A stretch of DNA of 64,000 nt, taken from NCBI RefSeq assembly GCF_019649055.1, contig NW_026570234.1, positions 1,488,001 through 1,552,000 of the forward strand, given 5' to 3'. This document shows, in pieces, positions 11,561-23,925 of the stretch (its first letter is position 1; every line of letters starts with the position of its first letter). The notes beneath the pieces were generated by a model that saw nothing but the letters and a program-made list of their open reading frames with translations, searched no databases and had not been told where the DNA came from. The position numbers were made by a program, and so were the translations under genes. This DNA is from Paramacrobiotus metropolitanus. Lineage: Eukaryota; Tardigrada; Eutardigrada; Parachela; Macrobiotidae.

Positions 11561-12385
11561 GCTCATAAACTTCTCTACTTCCATTGTACAATGACTGAAG
11601 CCGCGTTTCCCCGTTTTATCTCCAAAGGCAACCGCTGCCGCAGAAACTTATGCGAGCAAATATGTATCACCCTTACGTTGCGTAGCGGTTTATTGATTTC
11701 CGCGTTATAGTCGAACTGTAACTCAAACATACAGTAGATTCCAAATTGTAGTTTAACATAACTAATAAAATGTCACTAATATCTTCACCTGCCATTCTAT
11801 ACGTAAAATGTACTTATGTTCCGGGTACTTAAAACGCACCTTAATACGCCCGAAACCCGATCTATTAGTCATTTTACTGCCTATAATTTTTAAATTTTTT
11901 CATTGAATTTTCAGAGTTCCTGGCGCAAATCAAATCTATCAGATCTATCTCTTTAATAGATGTGAGTTTGGCCTAAATCAAAATCAGCGTGTATTAACTC
12001 ACCGTCGGAGGATAAAGCTGTCCCAATCTTTCTTGCTGCAAACTGGATTAAAATTTATAAGCGATCTCACTAAAATCCCCGAAACAGCGGAGCTGATACA
12101 CTGAGCTGGGTCATTAGTAGATCGAGATTCACATTGGAAGAGGAACAGATCATAGAAGCATAGAAGTATGATGTTCGCAATTATGGCCGCGCGTTAGTCT
12201 ACAAGAGTACCGTTATATAGCGCAATAGACTGCACGCTGTACACGGAGTCCTATACTCTGCACCAGTTAACAAAATGTTAGAAAAATACTTATTGAAAAC
12301 TTGGAAAAAGCAGCGCATGTAGTTTCTGGATCGCCATGACATCGCCATAGCAACCTATCGCATGTCGTTCTTCAGGCTTCCTATT
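11561..12385. other. No gene seen
   Basis: AT-rich unique sequence; nothing supportable. Confidence 0.4.
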
Positions 12386-12990
12386 ATTTCGTCCACCATT
12401 CATTTTGTCCACCACTCATTTTGTCCACCATTCATTTTGTCCACCATGAATGGTGGACAAAATGAATAGACACGGCTTCGATTTACATAGTAGTATACGT
12501 ACTTGCAGATGCAAGGAATTAGATGCGCGCTACATCATGTGCGTAAATCGAACTCATCTGTATTGCTTGCCTACTGTCTGCTTATTAACCCGCTCAATTT
12601 GGAGACGCATAAACAGCTGCGCAGTACTGGGTACGTTATCAGTATTACGTGCAAATATGCCAAATAACCGCAACGTATATTATTGTTGTAGCAAGGGCAT
12701 GCGAACAGCGAACTGAAATCACAGTTACGATTACTAATGATATACGGATTACGTGTGTATACAATCTCATACAAAGTATTATATTTATCGGATTGCTACG
12801 CGCATCTCACTTGTCAGTTTATTAAATTCATTTCACACTAGCTTTGTCTTATAGAAAATAAAAATAACGTACTCTATGAATTGTATAGTGGACAAAATGA
12901 ATGGTGGACAAAATAAATGGTGGACAAAACGAATAGTGGACAAAATGAATGGTGGACAAAATGAATGGTGGACAAAATGAATAGACACGG
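12386..12990. mobile_element. Foldback element 1 (GTGGACAAAATGAATG units)
   Basis: Left side: three to four tandem units of CATTTTGTCCACCATT ending in a perfect hairpin (16-bp arms at 12430-12445 and 12452-12467, 6-nt loop). Right side (12886-12983): six units in inverted orientation, GTGGACAAAATGAATG. Both the inner left unit and the last right unit run into AATAGACACGG. About 420 bp of unique AT-rich DNA lies between, without coding potential. This is a non-autonomous foldback/MITE-type element with tandem-repeat termini. Confidence 0.8.
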
Positions 12991-13381
12991 TTCAAAATCG
13001 CATGCCATTCGAAATTACCTCTTGATACGTTTAAACTAAGGAAGTACGTACACTGATTTTAGGCGTTAGAAATGTGAACGGAAACGTCCACTGGGAAGTG
13101 GCACGCTAACTACAGTACTGTTGCAATACTTCATAGTTATATCAGTAATACATTAGTGAATATACTCGTATATTGCGCAATGCCTTTAAGGCTTCGATTA
13201 AATGCCGTCAGGAGTGCGGAACTTATCATTAAATTTTCAACAAGCAGCAGCCGGAAAATAATAAAAACGTGTACCAGCAGTGATAAGCTTCCACTGAAAA
13301 TAGGTCATAATATCAATACAAGTGCATATTGTGGAATTAAGCATATGCGAAACAAACAGTTTCTTATGCACTCAGCGCAAT

Positions 13382-13402
13382 ATTATTACTATTATTATTA
13401 TC
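13382..13402 (+). repeat. TAT microsatellite
   Basis: Short run of TTA/TAT trinucleotides. It produces a run of tyrosines in an otherwise unsupported open frame. Confidence 0.7.
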
Positions 13403-13683
13403 TCTCTCTGAAGTCATGCGACTGTGGCAATGGCATTGCATCGATTGTATCTGGTAAACGACATTATTTAAATTTATTTTTTCTGGTCGTAAAAATGAAA
13501 AAAAATAAGCAAAAACGTAAAACGCGGAAACCGCTCCATAACCAACCCTTCAAAGTCAAAGTAACTTTAGTATTTCTTATTTGACTCTCATTTTTGCAAC
13601 CGGCGGAAGTGACAAGCAAAATACTATTGCTGTAAATTAATTTTAAGAAGTGAAATCAAGCCATTGGATAACTGTAACGGGGT

Positions 13684-14018
13684 ATGATGGTGGATCTAGG
13701 AAGAATCCACGGACAGAGACAGAAACGGAATCTATCCTGCAGAGTGAGCAGTGTTGTATACTACGAGTTATGCGGAAACGCAAGACACCCGACAATCAAC
13801 TGCACACTTTATCCCATTCACATGACACTACAGAAGCTCCCGCAGCAGAATTGCTGCGGGGCTAAAAGAACAGCAGGTTACTCAGACGACGATGGCTAGC
13901 AACTGAAGAATCTACCAGATCGAAGAGCTGGTAGATGGAGAAAATCACTAGCAAAAACAGCAAAACAACTTAGCACCCGCACCTGTGCGGGCGTACGGGG
14001 AGGCCACTCCTCCTCACA
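13684..14018 (+). repeat. 5' LTR of miniature element
   Basis: 335 bp, identical to the 3' copy. Contains the imperfect inverted repeat CCCGCAGCAG-AATT-GCTGCGGG at about 13840. Confidence 0.85.
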
Positions 14019-15065
14019 TGCCTGCGGGTGGAACCCGTGAGGTCCTCCGAGCGTATCGCGCGGCGTCGCGAACTCCCCTCCACGTCTTCCCGGGTTGAAG
14101 TCATGGGTGGCCGCTGGGGCTGTAAACCTCCGCTCACCAGTCCACATAGCCGATGCGCATCCTTCACACTGCAGACACGGCCTCGTGCCTGCGGTACTGG
14201 AAAAACTGACACATACACTTTCGTTTCACTTTTTTCGCACCTTCGCTTCGGATTCGTTTCATTTCTGTATCCTCTGACGTCACCGGTGCCTGCGGTACTG
14301 GAAAGACGTCACATACGGCTTGCTTCACATCGGTTTACGGTACACTTCGGTTCGGCTCGGTTCACGGTTCGCTTCGGTTTTGGATCCAGTCCGCTCTGAC
14401 CTCTTTAACCTTGTCTGGGTCGACGCACTGGCTGCGACGAAATTTACGACTGCGACGACGTCCAACCCGGAACTGGGCAAATTCCAATTTTCTTCAGTCG
14501 GAAAAGGTCACGTTCTGAGAAAAATCGGGCAGGGGTTTGGGGCACTGGTACACTGGTGACCCTGCAAACACCAAAATACGCTTCTTCAGTGGGGAAATTC
14601 CGCTGCATCCGTCCAGGAAAGGTCGTCTTCCCAGCAAAATCGGGCAGGGGGTTGGGGCAAAATGACACTGGTGACCCTGCGGAGCAGCTCACTGCATCGT
14701 CTTTGGTGGCAGGGTTCACGTGGGCTTCAGTGGATGGCAGTCCTTGAGCTGCTGTGGACTGGAGTTGGCGTAGTCGTCGCTGGCTGGCTGCTGACATTCT
14801 TGTTGTGCGATATCCACGGTACACCAGTCCGTTACTGGTGGAAATCGCTGTGACGGTATCCTTATAACCGTTCCATCTTCTTTTCGCGATGACGGCATCC
14901 GTATAGCCGTTCCCTTGTTCCATCTTCTTTTCGCGATCCATCTTCTTTTCGCGATGACGGCATCCGTATAGCCGTTCCCTTTTGCTGCTGCTACTGCGGT
15001 ATCCTTATAACCGCTTAAACGATTAAAAATGGTCCCAATGGATAAACGACACGCTCTGCTACCAT

Positions 15066-15400
15066 ATGATGGTGGATCTAGGAAGAATCCACGGACAGAG
15101 ACAGAAACGGAATCTATCCTGCAGAGTGAGCAGTGTTGTATACTACGAGTTATGCGGAAACGCAAGACACCCGACAATCAACTGCACACTTTATCCCATT
15201 CACATGACACTACAGAAGCTCCCGCAGCAGAATTGCTGCGGGGCTAAAAGAACAGCAGGTTACTCAGACGACGATGGCTAGCAACTGAAGAATCTACCAG
15301 ATCGAAGAGCTGGTAGATGGAGAAAATCACTAGCAAAAACAGCAAAACAACTTAGCACCCGCACCTGTGCGGGCGTACGGGGAGGCCACTCCTCCTCACA
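15066..15400 (+). repeat. 3' LTR of miniature element
   Basis: Identical to 13684-14018 and followed by the GGGGT target duplication. Confidence 0.85.
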
Positions 15401-16061
15401 GGGGTTTTGTAAAAAAGTACAAACCGCATCGTGCTGTCCAGCTCGCTACAGCGAGAATTTAAAAAACGTTAAAGAAATCCAAACCCACCATTGTGCGGGA
15501 CCGTAGCTGGAAGCTGCAGTGCGATGTAAATAGTCACAAATAAATCGCGCGAAGGACAGTGTGGTCAACGCCACTTGTCACTGCTACCACTGCACGGTGC
15601 AGTGGTAGAAGTGATTAGTAACCAGAAAATAGCAATATTTGGCTGTCTGACCTGGTTACCCTTATGCCACAGCAGTCATTTGGCCTTATAGGTCAGCTGT
15701 AATGCTTAGAGACAATTGGTACAATTGGAGTACTCGTATACCAGATCACAGTTTTCTGTCTGACCAGATGTATGACGCCTGATTTTTGCTGAACGCCTCT
15801 CAGTAAGAAGGTCTTTTACACGGATGTGTATTCTCTTGTACGTTGTAGGGTTCTGCAATGACTCTAAGTGCAAATGGGCTTTAGGTGGGATTTGTCCGCT
15901 TGCTTTTATCGGATACTGTGGCTCTTTCTTTTATCAGTATCATACCACTGATTTGACCGCTGTTCAAATTTGCTTCAGACGTTGCCATCGAAACGATTTT
16001 AGATTATTAAAGTTTCTCGAATTTCTTTAGTGTAGAACGGACGTCTCCGCATTGCCATGAA
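15401..16061. other. Upstream region of F-box gene A
   Basis: No gene seen. Contains the inverted repeat at 15578-15614 and presumably the promoter of the gene at 16062. No clear TATA box is visible. Confidence 0.4.
15578..15614. repeat. Near-perfect 18-bp inverted repeat
   Basis: TCACTGCTACCACTGCAC, one centre base, then GTGCAGTGGTAGAAGTGA: 17 of 18 pairs, the inner 12 perfect. Confidence 0.9.
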
Positions 16062-18583
16062 ATGGGTGCCCAGACGTCGTCACCATACACTCCGCCGAGC
16101 CGAGAAATGGGTTTTATGAATTTTGTGATTGTTAAGCGGGAGAATGATGACTGGTGGCTGGGCCGCATCAAGGACATTGAAGGCAAGAAATTCCTCGTCG
16201 ATTTCATGTCCGCCTCAGTAGCCGCGGAATGGATACATTCCCGCCATATTTGGCCCTACAGGGAAGTCTCACACTTATTCCGCCAGCCGCAAAAAACTGC
16301 GGATTTCCCAGCTGCCTTACCAGTAGCACAGGTTGCCACCCGTGACATCGCCCACAGTCCCTACGTGATTCGTCCTGGCCACCTGCTGTGGGTACCCCAC
16401 TGCTTTTATTTTTTTCCACTGCACAATCGCGTCGACGAAGCCGGTACCGTCCGATGCAACGTAGTACATCGCTACCAGATCATCTATCTTCCGCACCCCA
16501 ATGAGCCACCTTTCCACGAGAAGTCTTGTGGTATAGTCTGGACCAAGCATGTTCTTCCCTTCCGTAGAGCGGACTGGATACAGACTGGTGACCTTCACAA
16601 ACTTAAATCCTGCGTTGAGTACTCCTTTAACCAATTAGTAGGTCATTGGGCGCACGTGGCGCCAGTGACTCCAATCCATTTGGTGTATATACGAGCCGAT
16701 AACGATACCGTAACTTTTATCTATTACGAGCGGTACCAGTACACACGCACACACGGAAGCTTAGTTCGAGAAGACAAGGTATTGCTGCAGGACGGCCTTG
16801 ATCGATTCCGGGATATTTATCTCACCGGGATTACCATAGTACACTTACCAACCGATAGCACACTGCCTGTTCCGCTTGAGACAAGTAAGTGCGGATTAGA
16901 GAACGTTGTCGATTTTTTACCAGTTGTAAATTGATGACCTATCTGACGATTTGATGGTGGGTAAAACGGTACAATACAAATTACCCAACTGTAGATTACA
17001 GAATACAGAGCCATCACAACGGCTTGATTAATCACCACGCGTTGGCCATCGTGTCCAGTAACTTTGCTCTACTTGCCTGCATGCAGAAGTTAAAGCTGTG
17101 ATTCGGCCACGGCTGTTAAGATAAAAGTTTGTAATAGTAACTATTTTAAAGTGGGACGCAACGCGTATTTTGTAGGCTGCATTCACGATCTTCCAATCCA
17201 TCTTGTGGAAGACATCTTCCGGCTTCTGGACGTGCTTTCCCAGTTTGCGGCAAGACAGTGAGTAAACAATAACCGGCTCTACCAAGAAAATTGGTGTTTC
17301 CTACAGTTGATAAAAAAAAGTGGTGTTTCCTACAGTTAAAAAACTGAAGGACACAAATTAAGAACAGAAAAACAATTTGCCGAATAAGCTTTGTTGCAAA
17401 TTTCAGGGTCTGTTCATTCTGGCGCGCGCTTTTGGATGCTCCCGCTATTAAGCGAGACGTTATTGTGGAAGCGCCAAGAATCCTGTTCGACATACCCCTG
17501 GATACGATCCCCGTAGAGGATGAACGACGCGCCTACAAATTCGCCGTGCTGTTGGAAAACTCCACCACAATCCAAACGCGGACTCTCGTCTGCTGTTCCA
17601 CACTATGGACATCCTCGGCATTGGCACGAATCATCGTACACATGCTGCGCCTTAAGGAAATTGTAGTGGACGTGCTGGTCATTAAAGGCGGCGATATGGT
17701 GCCGCTGTACATTTCGTTTACCACGGGAACACCGACAAGTTACGAGTGTACATGTCCCATTTTAGCGAAGTACCTCCCGGTGTGTCGGCAGCTGATCGTG
17801 GTCGACCTGAAGTTCGAATGTATACTACAGGACAAGCAATCACCGAATCGGAGTTTTCTCGATTCACTCTATGAAAAAATGGGCATTCGCTATTATTCAC
17901 GTCATACAAGCCATCTGAGTTGGCCATTGCACAATTTGACCGTATCATGTGGCGTTTCGGGAGGACAGCTGGTTCAAACTATTTTGCTAGCAATGGAGAA
18001 TGCTTGTTTGCCGGCTAAACAGACAGTTGTGGACAAATTCACAGCTACTTATGCACGAATGGTGCGGGTTTTGAAATATCCCAAAGACTGGGATTTTGTC
18101 CGGATCATTTTGCAAGTGTACGTGAAGATAGTAATTATTAACTACTTAACAAATACTTATTAACTACTTAACAATAAAAGTACTTAACGCTAATGGACAT
18201 TAATACTACTAATTTTGCACCAAGTTGTAGCAATTGCTAAAATTACTTATCGTTGATATGATGGGTAATGCAGAGTTAAAAATTCGGAAATCGTCCAGTC
18301 GGTCTGCGATTTAAAAATTGAATAGTAAATCAGTAAATAATATCCTGTGCGAATAAATCATAAGTGTTTGTATTGTATTATTTTGTTTTGTTAAGTACTT
18401 TAATTAACTAGTTCGTAAAAAGTATTAATTACTATAATATGTGCATAAAACCCCGTGCCATTCTGCAGGTACAACGAATTTCAGCCGGATGGGTCAGCTG
18501 ACAAGTGGAGCGGTGTTGATCCGCGGGAACTGAAGGTTTCCAGTTTCACCAAACTGACAATTCATGCTCTCATTCCATATTGA
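16062..18583 (+). CDS. F-box family gene A (four exons, 576 aa)
   Basis: Exons 16062-16884, 17176-17257, 17407-18117 and 18469-18583. All introns are GT-AG and the phases (1, 2, 2) join cleanly. Exon 1 encodes a conserved N-terminal domain: MGFMNFVIVKRENDDWWLGRI, then a W-I/HSRHIWPY block, VIRPGHL, and YIRADNDTVTFIYYERY. The DWWLGRI-D stretch looks Tudor/SH3-like, but I cannot name it. The 82-nt exon 2 plus the start of exon 3 form an F-box: IHDLPIHLVEDIFRLLDVLS, then VCSFWRALLDAPAI. F-box proteins usually bind Skp1 and select substrates for ubiquitination, so a ubiquitin-ligase role is inferred. Exon 3 also has a conserved unnamed domain (YKFAVLLE, CTCPILAKYLPVCRQL). No frame damage. The start is set by the shared MGAQTS start of gene B. 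AATAAA lies at 18834. Confidence 0.75.
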
Positions 18584-18833
18584 TCTGCAGTAATTACAGT
18601 TTCCGAATTCCATGATTAATAACTTTTAGATTCAACCGTTCACAAAGGCACCACTTTTTATATGTATATGATTACATAATTTTTATATGTATGCTAGTAT
18701 TTGTTACGTGAAAGCAGGTAATGCACTGGTAAATCATTTACTACGGTAACACAGAAGTGGGCAATTTGGAAGTAGGCCGTACTGGCTGGCTGTACTGTTC
18801 AGATGTTTTTTTTTTGTTTCGCTATCGAATTCA

Positions 18834-18839
18834 AATAAA
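18834..18839 (+). promoter_or_regulatory. Polyadenylation signal of F-box gene A
   Basis: AATAAA about 250 bp after the stop codon. Confidence 0.45.
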
Positions 18840-18970
18840 TTTCTTTAGGAATAAAGCGTCGTCGTTAAAAACCGAATACGCTACACCGCTAAATGGTAAT
18901 ACGTATAAGTTCCATTGGATCGTGGTGTAGCTGTTTAATATTGGACGTAGCTGGGGCATTGCCAAAATTC

Positions 18971-19412
18971 GTGTCCATTCATTTTGGCCACCATTCATTT
19001 TGGCCACCATTCGTTTTGGCCACCATTCATTTCGGCCACCACTGATTTGGTTACCGCGTTCGATTTTCAGCTAATATTTACTTACTTTGTGATACTTTTC
19101 TTAGGTTATTCTTAGGTTATTCTTAGGTTTTCTTAGGTTTCTTAGGTTTTCTTACCCTAGGTTTTCTGATGTGTTTACTGTTCTAGGTTATTAGATTTAC
19201 TTGTTTTTTCTTATGTTCTCTTATGTTTATTTTTAGTGTGTTTTACTAATTAAGAAACATTGCTGGATCACAGGCTCGCAAACTTGCATTAGCGTAGTGA
19301 ATGCATGTACCCGGTATAAGCTGAAAATCGAACGCGGTAATTAAAATCAGTGGTGGCCAAAATGAATGGTGGCCGAAATGAATGGTGGCCAAAATGAATG
19401 GTGGCCAAAATG
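18971..19412. mobile_element. Foldback element 2 (GTGGCCAAAATGAATG units)
   Basis: Left terminus (18971-19040): four tandem units CATTTTGGCCACCATT. Right terminus (19351-19412): four inverted units. Inside these, a further 32-bp inverted repeat (19041-19072 and 19319-19350; core TTACCGCGTTCGATTTTCAGCT) confirms the fold. The centre holds CTTAGGTTTT-type short repeats (19098-19170). No ORF. It lies just past the polyadenylation signal of gene A. Confidence 0.85.
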
Positions 19413-19866
19413 ATAGGGCGCCCCAAAATTTGGGGAGTTAACTCCGATCGTGCGTAAGACATAAGCCTACATTTACAGTTTACACCCCGTGCGCCCTCTT
19501 GCTGCGTAGACAAAGTAACACTGTTAAACTATCTATTACGGTAAATTTATCCTCTTTTGTATTGCAATACGAATACCTGCTGAAGTTTGTCGCTGTGCCT
19601 ACGGCCCTACAGGACGCAGTTTGTAGTCAAACAAAATTCACTAAAGCTGCTGAATAATGCTTGTGTATCTTGCCTTTTCAACACTGTGTAAATCGCAATT
19701 TGCTTTTTAAAACCAACCGTTACCCACATTTTCTATGCGCCTGCTGTACAAAAAGCGACATGCTATTACCATTCGCTAATTTTTACTATTCCCATAAATC
19801 ATAAGCATTTTAACTGCCTGCACTTCGTTGAATAGCAGAGTAAATAACTGAAACGCAACATACAGA
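19413..19866. other. No gene seen
   Basis: Unique DNA; a GGAGTTAACTCC palindrome near 19435. Nothing coding. Confidence 0.4.
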
Positions 19867-19939
19867 CTGACCTTTCCCGTTAAAGACCGTCGATAAGGCG
19901 ACACTTTGATCGTCAACACCGCGGTCAGAAACGGGACTG
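19867..19939. repeat. 75-bp hairpin repeat, copy 3
   Basis: Arms CCCGTTAAAGACCGT and GCGGTCAGAAACGGG, with a 3-nt central mismatch. It opens duplicated segment 3 (19867 to about 22500). Confidence 0.75.
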
Positions 19940-20489
19940 GCCCAGGAAAATATGATGCGTATGATACATACATTTATTTACAATGAAATAACTGACGCTA
20001 GACTGGAGATTGGAATTCCGATCGTAAGGTACGATATCATGTCAGATGCGGTAAATACATTTTCCGCTGTAAGCAATATTGCAAATCCTAATAACCTTCC
20101 TGTATTTAGTCAGTCGGTGAGGTCGACGAGTAAAGGTAAACATATACCTACAGTATTGCAGCAAACGTTTTTTCTATTTTTCGAACCAATTTTTTCTTTT
20201 CACTTCAACAACAACACACACCTTTAGTTGTCAAGCCTATTAACACGTAATGTGTGAAATGAAAGGAAAACAAGAAAGCTGGAGTTTAGACACACGACAG
20301 TGGCGTGATGTACAGATACAGTACTGAGAAACTCTGAACGGTTGTTATGTGAAGGACGAACGGGGGAGACCGGAAGAATATGGGAAGCCGTTGGATACGA
20401 AACTTATCGTGCACAGGACATGGTTTTCTGGATGAAGCACAGGCGTATTTTATCCGTGTTTCCTTATGTTTCAAATAAAGAAAATATTA

Positions 20490-22500
20490 AGCTCAACAAT
20501 TCTCGAACGGATCTGCCAAATTCGTTACGGTGACAACTCTCCTGCTTCCCCATGCTTCGATTTTGGCTGCCGATCCAAAGGGCACAGACTATAGGATCAG
20601 GAGTTAATGCCAAACTACAGCACTTCGAAAAATTAGCATTACGCGACAGATCTGGGCGTGTTATGGACTGGAACCTTAATTGCGCGGATTATTGTGCAAT
20701 TATTTACCCGTAACTATAAAGATTATTCTAAAATTATAGATTATAGTAATTGTGCTTAACACTTACTGCTCATCAAAAGAGGTCGTCGAAGTGCGATCGT
20801 GGGTATGGCGCCATCAGACCGTTCAATAAAGCGTTCGATGCCAACAAATTATACCATCATCACAGTAGTTTCTTTTAAGTACTACCTGTGACATCGCAGG
20901 ATCTGTGGATTCCATCGTCGTAAGCGGAAAAATCGTCGTCTGCACCTTACCGCCTCCGTCGACTGACCCCATTTACGGATCGGATCAGAAGATTACGAGC
21001 ATTAGCGTGGCACCGCTGCGACGAGTGGGACACGTCAGAACAGAACTCATCGATGAGGTTCAGCGCAAGCGCGACGATGCTGCGCAAGGTATGTGACGGC
21101 TCGCGAACGGTACGACAGCGAGATCCACAAAGAGGCGTCCTTTAAGTTGGGTGTCATACTTCTCCGTCAAGTCGACTGGTCGGAGTATGTCAGCAACGCA
21201 CGCTGAAGCGTCAGCCACAGCAGCAGCGGACCACCGCGACAATAGTCGCCCCAGGCATCGGACAGTAGCTTCTACAATTAATACCGTTTGATCCCGAAAG
21301 TATGGAATGGGACATGTGGAAGCGGAAATACCACAGCCAAGTGCTTCTAGAATCTAGGTGTCCAAGGTGTCGTATAACATGCAGTCGTTGTCTTCGTTGG
21401 GTTCGGTTACGAATTATGTCGCCTATGAATATGTCAGGAAGTGCTGCGGTGCCCGATGGATTCAGCGCGTAGCATGAGCAGTGAAGGACGGCATTTTAAG
21501 CTGAATTCTTCTGTGAGAAAGCGAACTAGAATTTCGTTCCCTTCGATTTTCCTGTTAGGTTTTCTTGACAGCCAAGTCCGAAAAGTAAGCGTAGTCGCAT
21601 GAAAATATGTGAGAAGGCATACGAGCCCTTGTGTACTGTACCCTTAACCGCGACAGCTATTAACCTAGAAGGGCGACGTATCGAAGCACCGAGAAATTGA
21701 CACACAGCCGTGGTTATCAAAGTTGAAAGCCCTCAGCATGCGAAACTGTGACCAACACAACTTAAGCGCCCTACCTTTACTACCGAATTTGCGCACCCTG
21801 GCTCTTAATGACAACAACCCTCACATGCACGAGTGCACGACTGACTATCCCGTTTGTCGAAATGTGCCCAAACCTGGAAAAACTCTCGCTGGCGGACCAC
21901 TGGTTCGGAGAGGAGAGTGTTTTCCACTAATAAATGAAATGAAATGAAACTCCAGCATCCATGATGAAACCCCGCTAATGAAACTCCAGCATCTGACGCA
22001 CCTGGACCTGTTTGGAAATCCTGTATGGCAACGGTATTGACCTCGTCATACTCCACAGTTATTCACCATGGACATTTTTTCAAGCAATTGAAATCTTACA
22101 GTGGTTAACGAAATTGTGGATACGTAATTCTGGCTTTTCTAAGGTGCGTACGAATATTTTAACAACATGTCTGTACCGCTCGAGTTGCGCGCATGCGTGT
22201 AGGGCTTCCACTCCGCTTTCCCGCTGAACGCCCAGCCCAACCACTCCTTCCCATCAACTTACAGCAACAAGTGTCGATTGCTGCCCCACCGCTTGTCCTG
22301 CTCGAACCTATGTGGGATGCTTACCGAGCGTCGTGCCTGTGTTGCCATGTGAAACGGTTTGCCTGAATCACAACCGATTCCAGCTGACGGTGGTGCCCCC
22401 GCTAGGGAGTATGGCAGCCTGGTTGGGCTCCTGGTGTGGTTGTTGGTAGATCATGCGATTGGTTGACGCATTTAACGAAGATTTGCTCATGTGGTCCAAA
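20490..22500 (+). pseudogene. LRR-type gene remnant, copy 3, with its upstream DNA
   Basis: 20495-20760 aligns with 260-750, and 21395-22330 aligns with 4150-5020 of copy 1. The block near 21740 is the clearest leucine-rich repeat: LSALPLLPNLRTLALNDN, then in other frames MCPNLEKL-type residues and LMKLQHLTHLDLFGNPV. Later blocks read FPINLQQQ-, IAAPPLVLLEPMWDAYRA and a tail matching 10680-10730. Many frame changes and stops make it a pseudogene. It and copy 2 show that the family ends in an acidic tail. Function unknown. Confidence 0.5.
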
Positions 22501-22540
22501 GCTTTGTGTGACTAATGTTTTGTACAAACCATCAAAATGC

Positions 22541-22565
22541 GCACGACACACCAAATGTGTCGTGC
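22541..22565. repeat. Perfect 10-bp hairpin
   Basis: GCACGACACA, loop CCAAA, TGTGTCGTGC. Confidence 0.9.
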
Positions 22566-22903
22566 ACTCCGCTATTTGCGTGAAAAATTTGCCGGGCGAT
22601 TTTACGTGGAGCCAGCAATTTTCTCCATTACAACAATCACTCAGAACACATCTAAGCAGGGCGTAACATCAAAACGTTACCTAAAAACGTTACGGAAGAC
22701 ATCAGAAATTTGTTGGACCACTATCTCCAACCCCCCCCCCACCTGAGAGCGAAAGCGCTGATTTCACAGGATTGCCAACGTCGCTGGTCACTTTTGCCGG
22801 CCTAGTCTCTTATGACAAAACCGGAAAGTCCGGATTCACTGTGTGCAATCGCGAAGAAGGGCCAACACAAAACGTTTAACGAACAGCTTTCACCCAGTCG
22901 TAA

Positions 22904-23030
22904 ATGACATCTCAACAAGTATTCGTTCACGATCCGCCCGGATGCGGCAAAATGATCACGGTTTTATCGCCTTATTTTCTCAAAGAGTTTGTACTCAATA
23001 AACTGATTAAAGGATGGAATACAGTTTGAA
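22904..23030 (+). pseudogene. Helicase P-loop relic
   Basis: The frame reads QQVFVHDPPGCGKMITVLSP, which has the form of an SF1/Upf1-like Walker A motif (GPPGCGKT) with the final T replaced by M. It ends soon after at a stop. The following 23014-23690 frames are protein-like but unrecognised. Probably a mobile-element or host-helicase fragment. Confidence 0.3.
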
Positions 23031-23925
23031 TTCATCTGAACCAGCAAGCCTTCATCCATTCAGTTCTAATTTTTACCATTCCTCCAGTCAATCAAATATT
23101 TCGACGTTCGTCCCAACGCTTCGAGAAACAAGAACAAAACCGCGATCAGTCGGAAGTGTGAAAGTGAATGGTCCGACAGGATACCAGCGTAGGATGGCTT
23201 GGCTGGCACTGCATACAAACCTCCACGGAAAGAAAGCGAAAGACTGGCCAGAGGGCGACAATGATAGCCGAAAACCAGCAAAGTTTACGGAACGACGACC
23301 AGTGTGTTTTGCTTATTGAATCGTTTAAGCCAGACAAGAGACAAATCTTTCGTTTAGGAGGTAGGTCATTTAGCCCTGAAAACTGCAGAACCGATCTGTG
23401 GAGTATCGCCCGTGAACACCGTATTCAAACAGCCGCGGCTCAAAGGGGTTGATTGGCAGAAGTCTTACAAACTGATAAAACCACTCGGTGCACTAAACGG
23501 CCTGAAAGGAAGCCAGTGAATGAGCTGGCTGACGTGCAAGAGGAAACGCGGTACTATCTTGCTCTCGGTTGGCTGATTTGCCGAGTCGTCCTGTTGTCGG
23601 CTGGAAAGAGTAATGTGCTTAGTTCAATCCACGACATTATTGTACTATCCTGCTATCTGAATGAAGTTATAATTATTATTAGCTGAAAACAGGGAGTAAA
23701 TAACATTAAATTATTCTGTTATAATAAATTTGTTTCCGTCGTCATATCCCGCCCCAAAAATCGGCTTTCGAAATGTTGTTTAAAAACTTTTAAGCGCATG
23801 AAAAAATTTAGGCGAGCGCACAGAGAAAACCGGTTGCAATTTCCTGTGCACGAAGCATCGACGCTAAATGAACTATTTGAACGAAGAGGATGGATGTACA
23901 TGCCCACTATGATTTTTGAACGGTC

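Larger units (their letters stand above)
13684..15400 (+). mobile_element. Miniature LTR retrotransposon (TRIM-like), recent
   Basis: Two direct repeats of 335 bp (13684-14018 and 15066-15400) are identical base for base in my comparison. They flank a 1047-bp internal region with no retroviral coding domain. The whole is flanked by the 5-bp duplication GGGGT (13679-13683 and 15401-15405). The LTR ends in CACA and its second base starts TG. The internal region begins TGCCTGCGGGTGGAACC, a plausible primer-binding region. It contains two near-repeats of GTGCCTGCGGTACTGG (14186, 14290) and tandem blocks of GATGACGGCATCCGTATAGC (14890-14990). Identical LTRs indicate recent insertion. It must have been mobilised by an autonomous partner. 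Confidence 0.85.

Noticed and set aside
12386-12990. Regular short repeats that might suggest a CRISPR array
   Set aside because: Repeats are contiguous without unique spacers, inverted at the other end, and the DNA is from an animal.
13156-13584. 142-codon frame with a tyrosine run
   Set aside because: Depends on a TAT microsatellite; no domain, splice site or homology.
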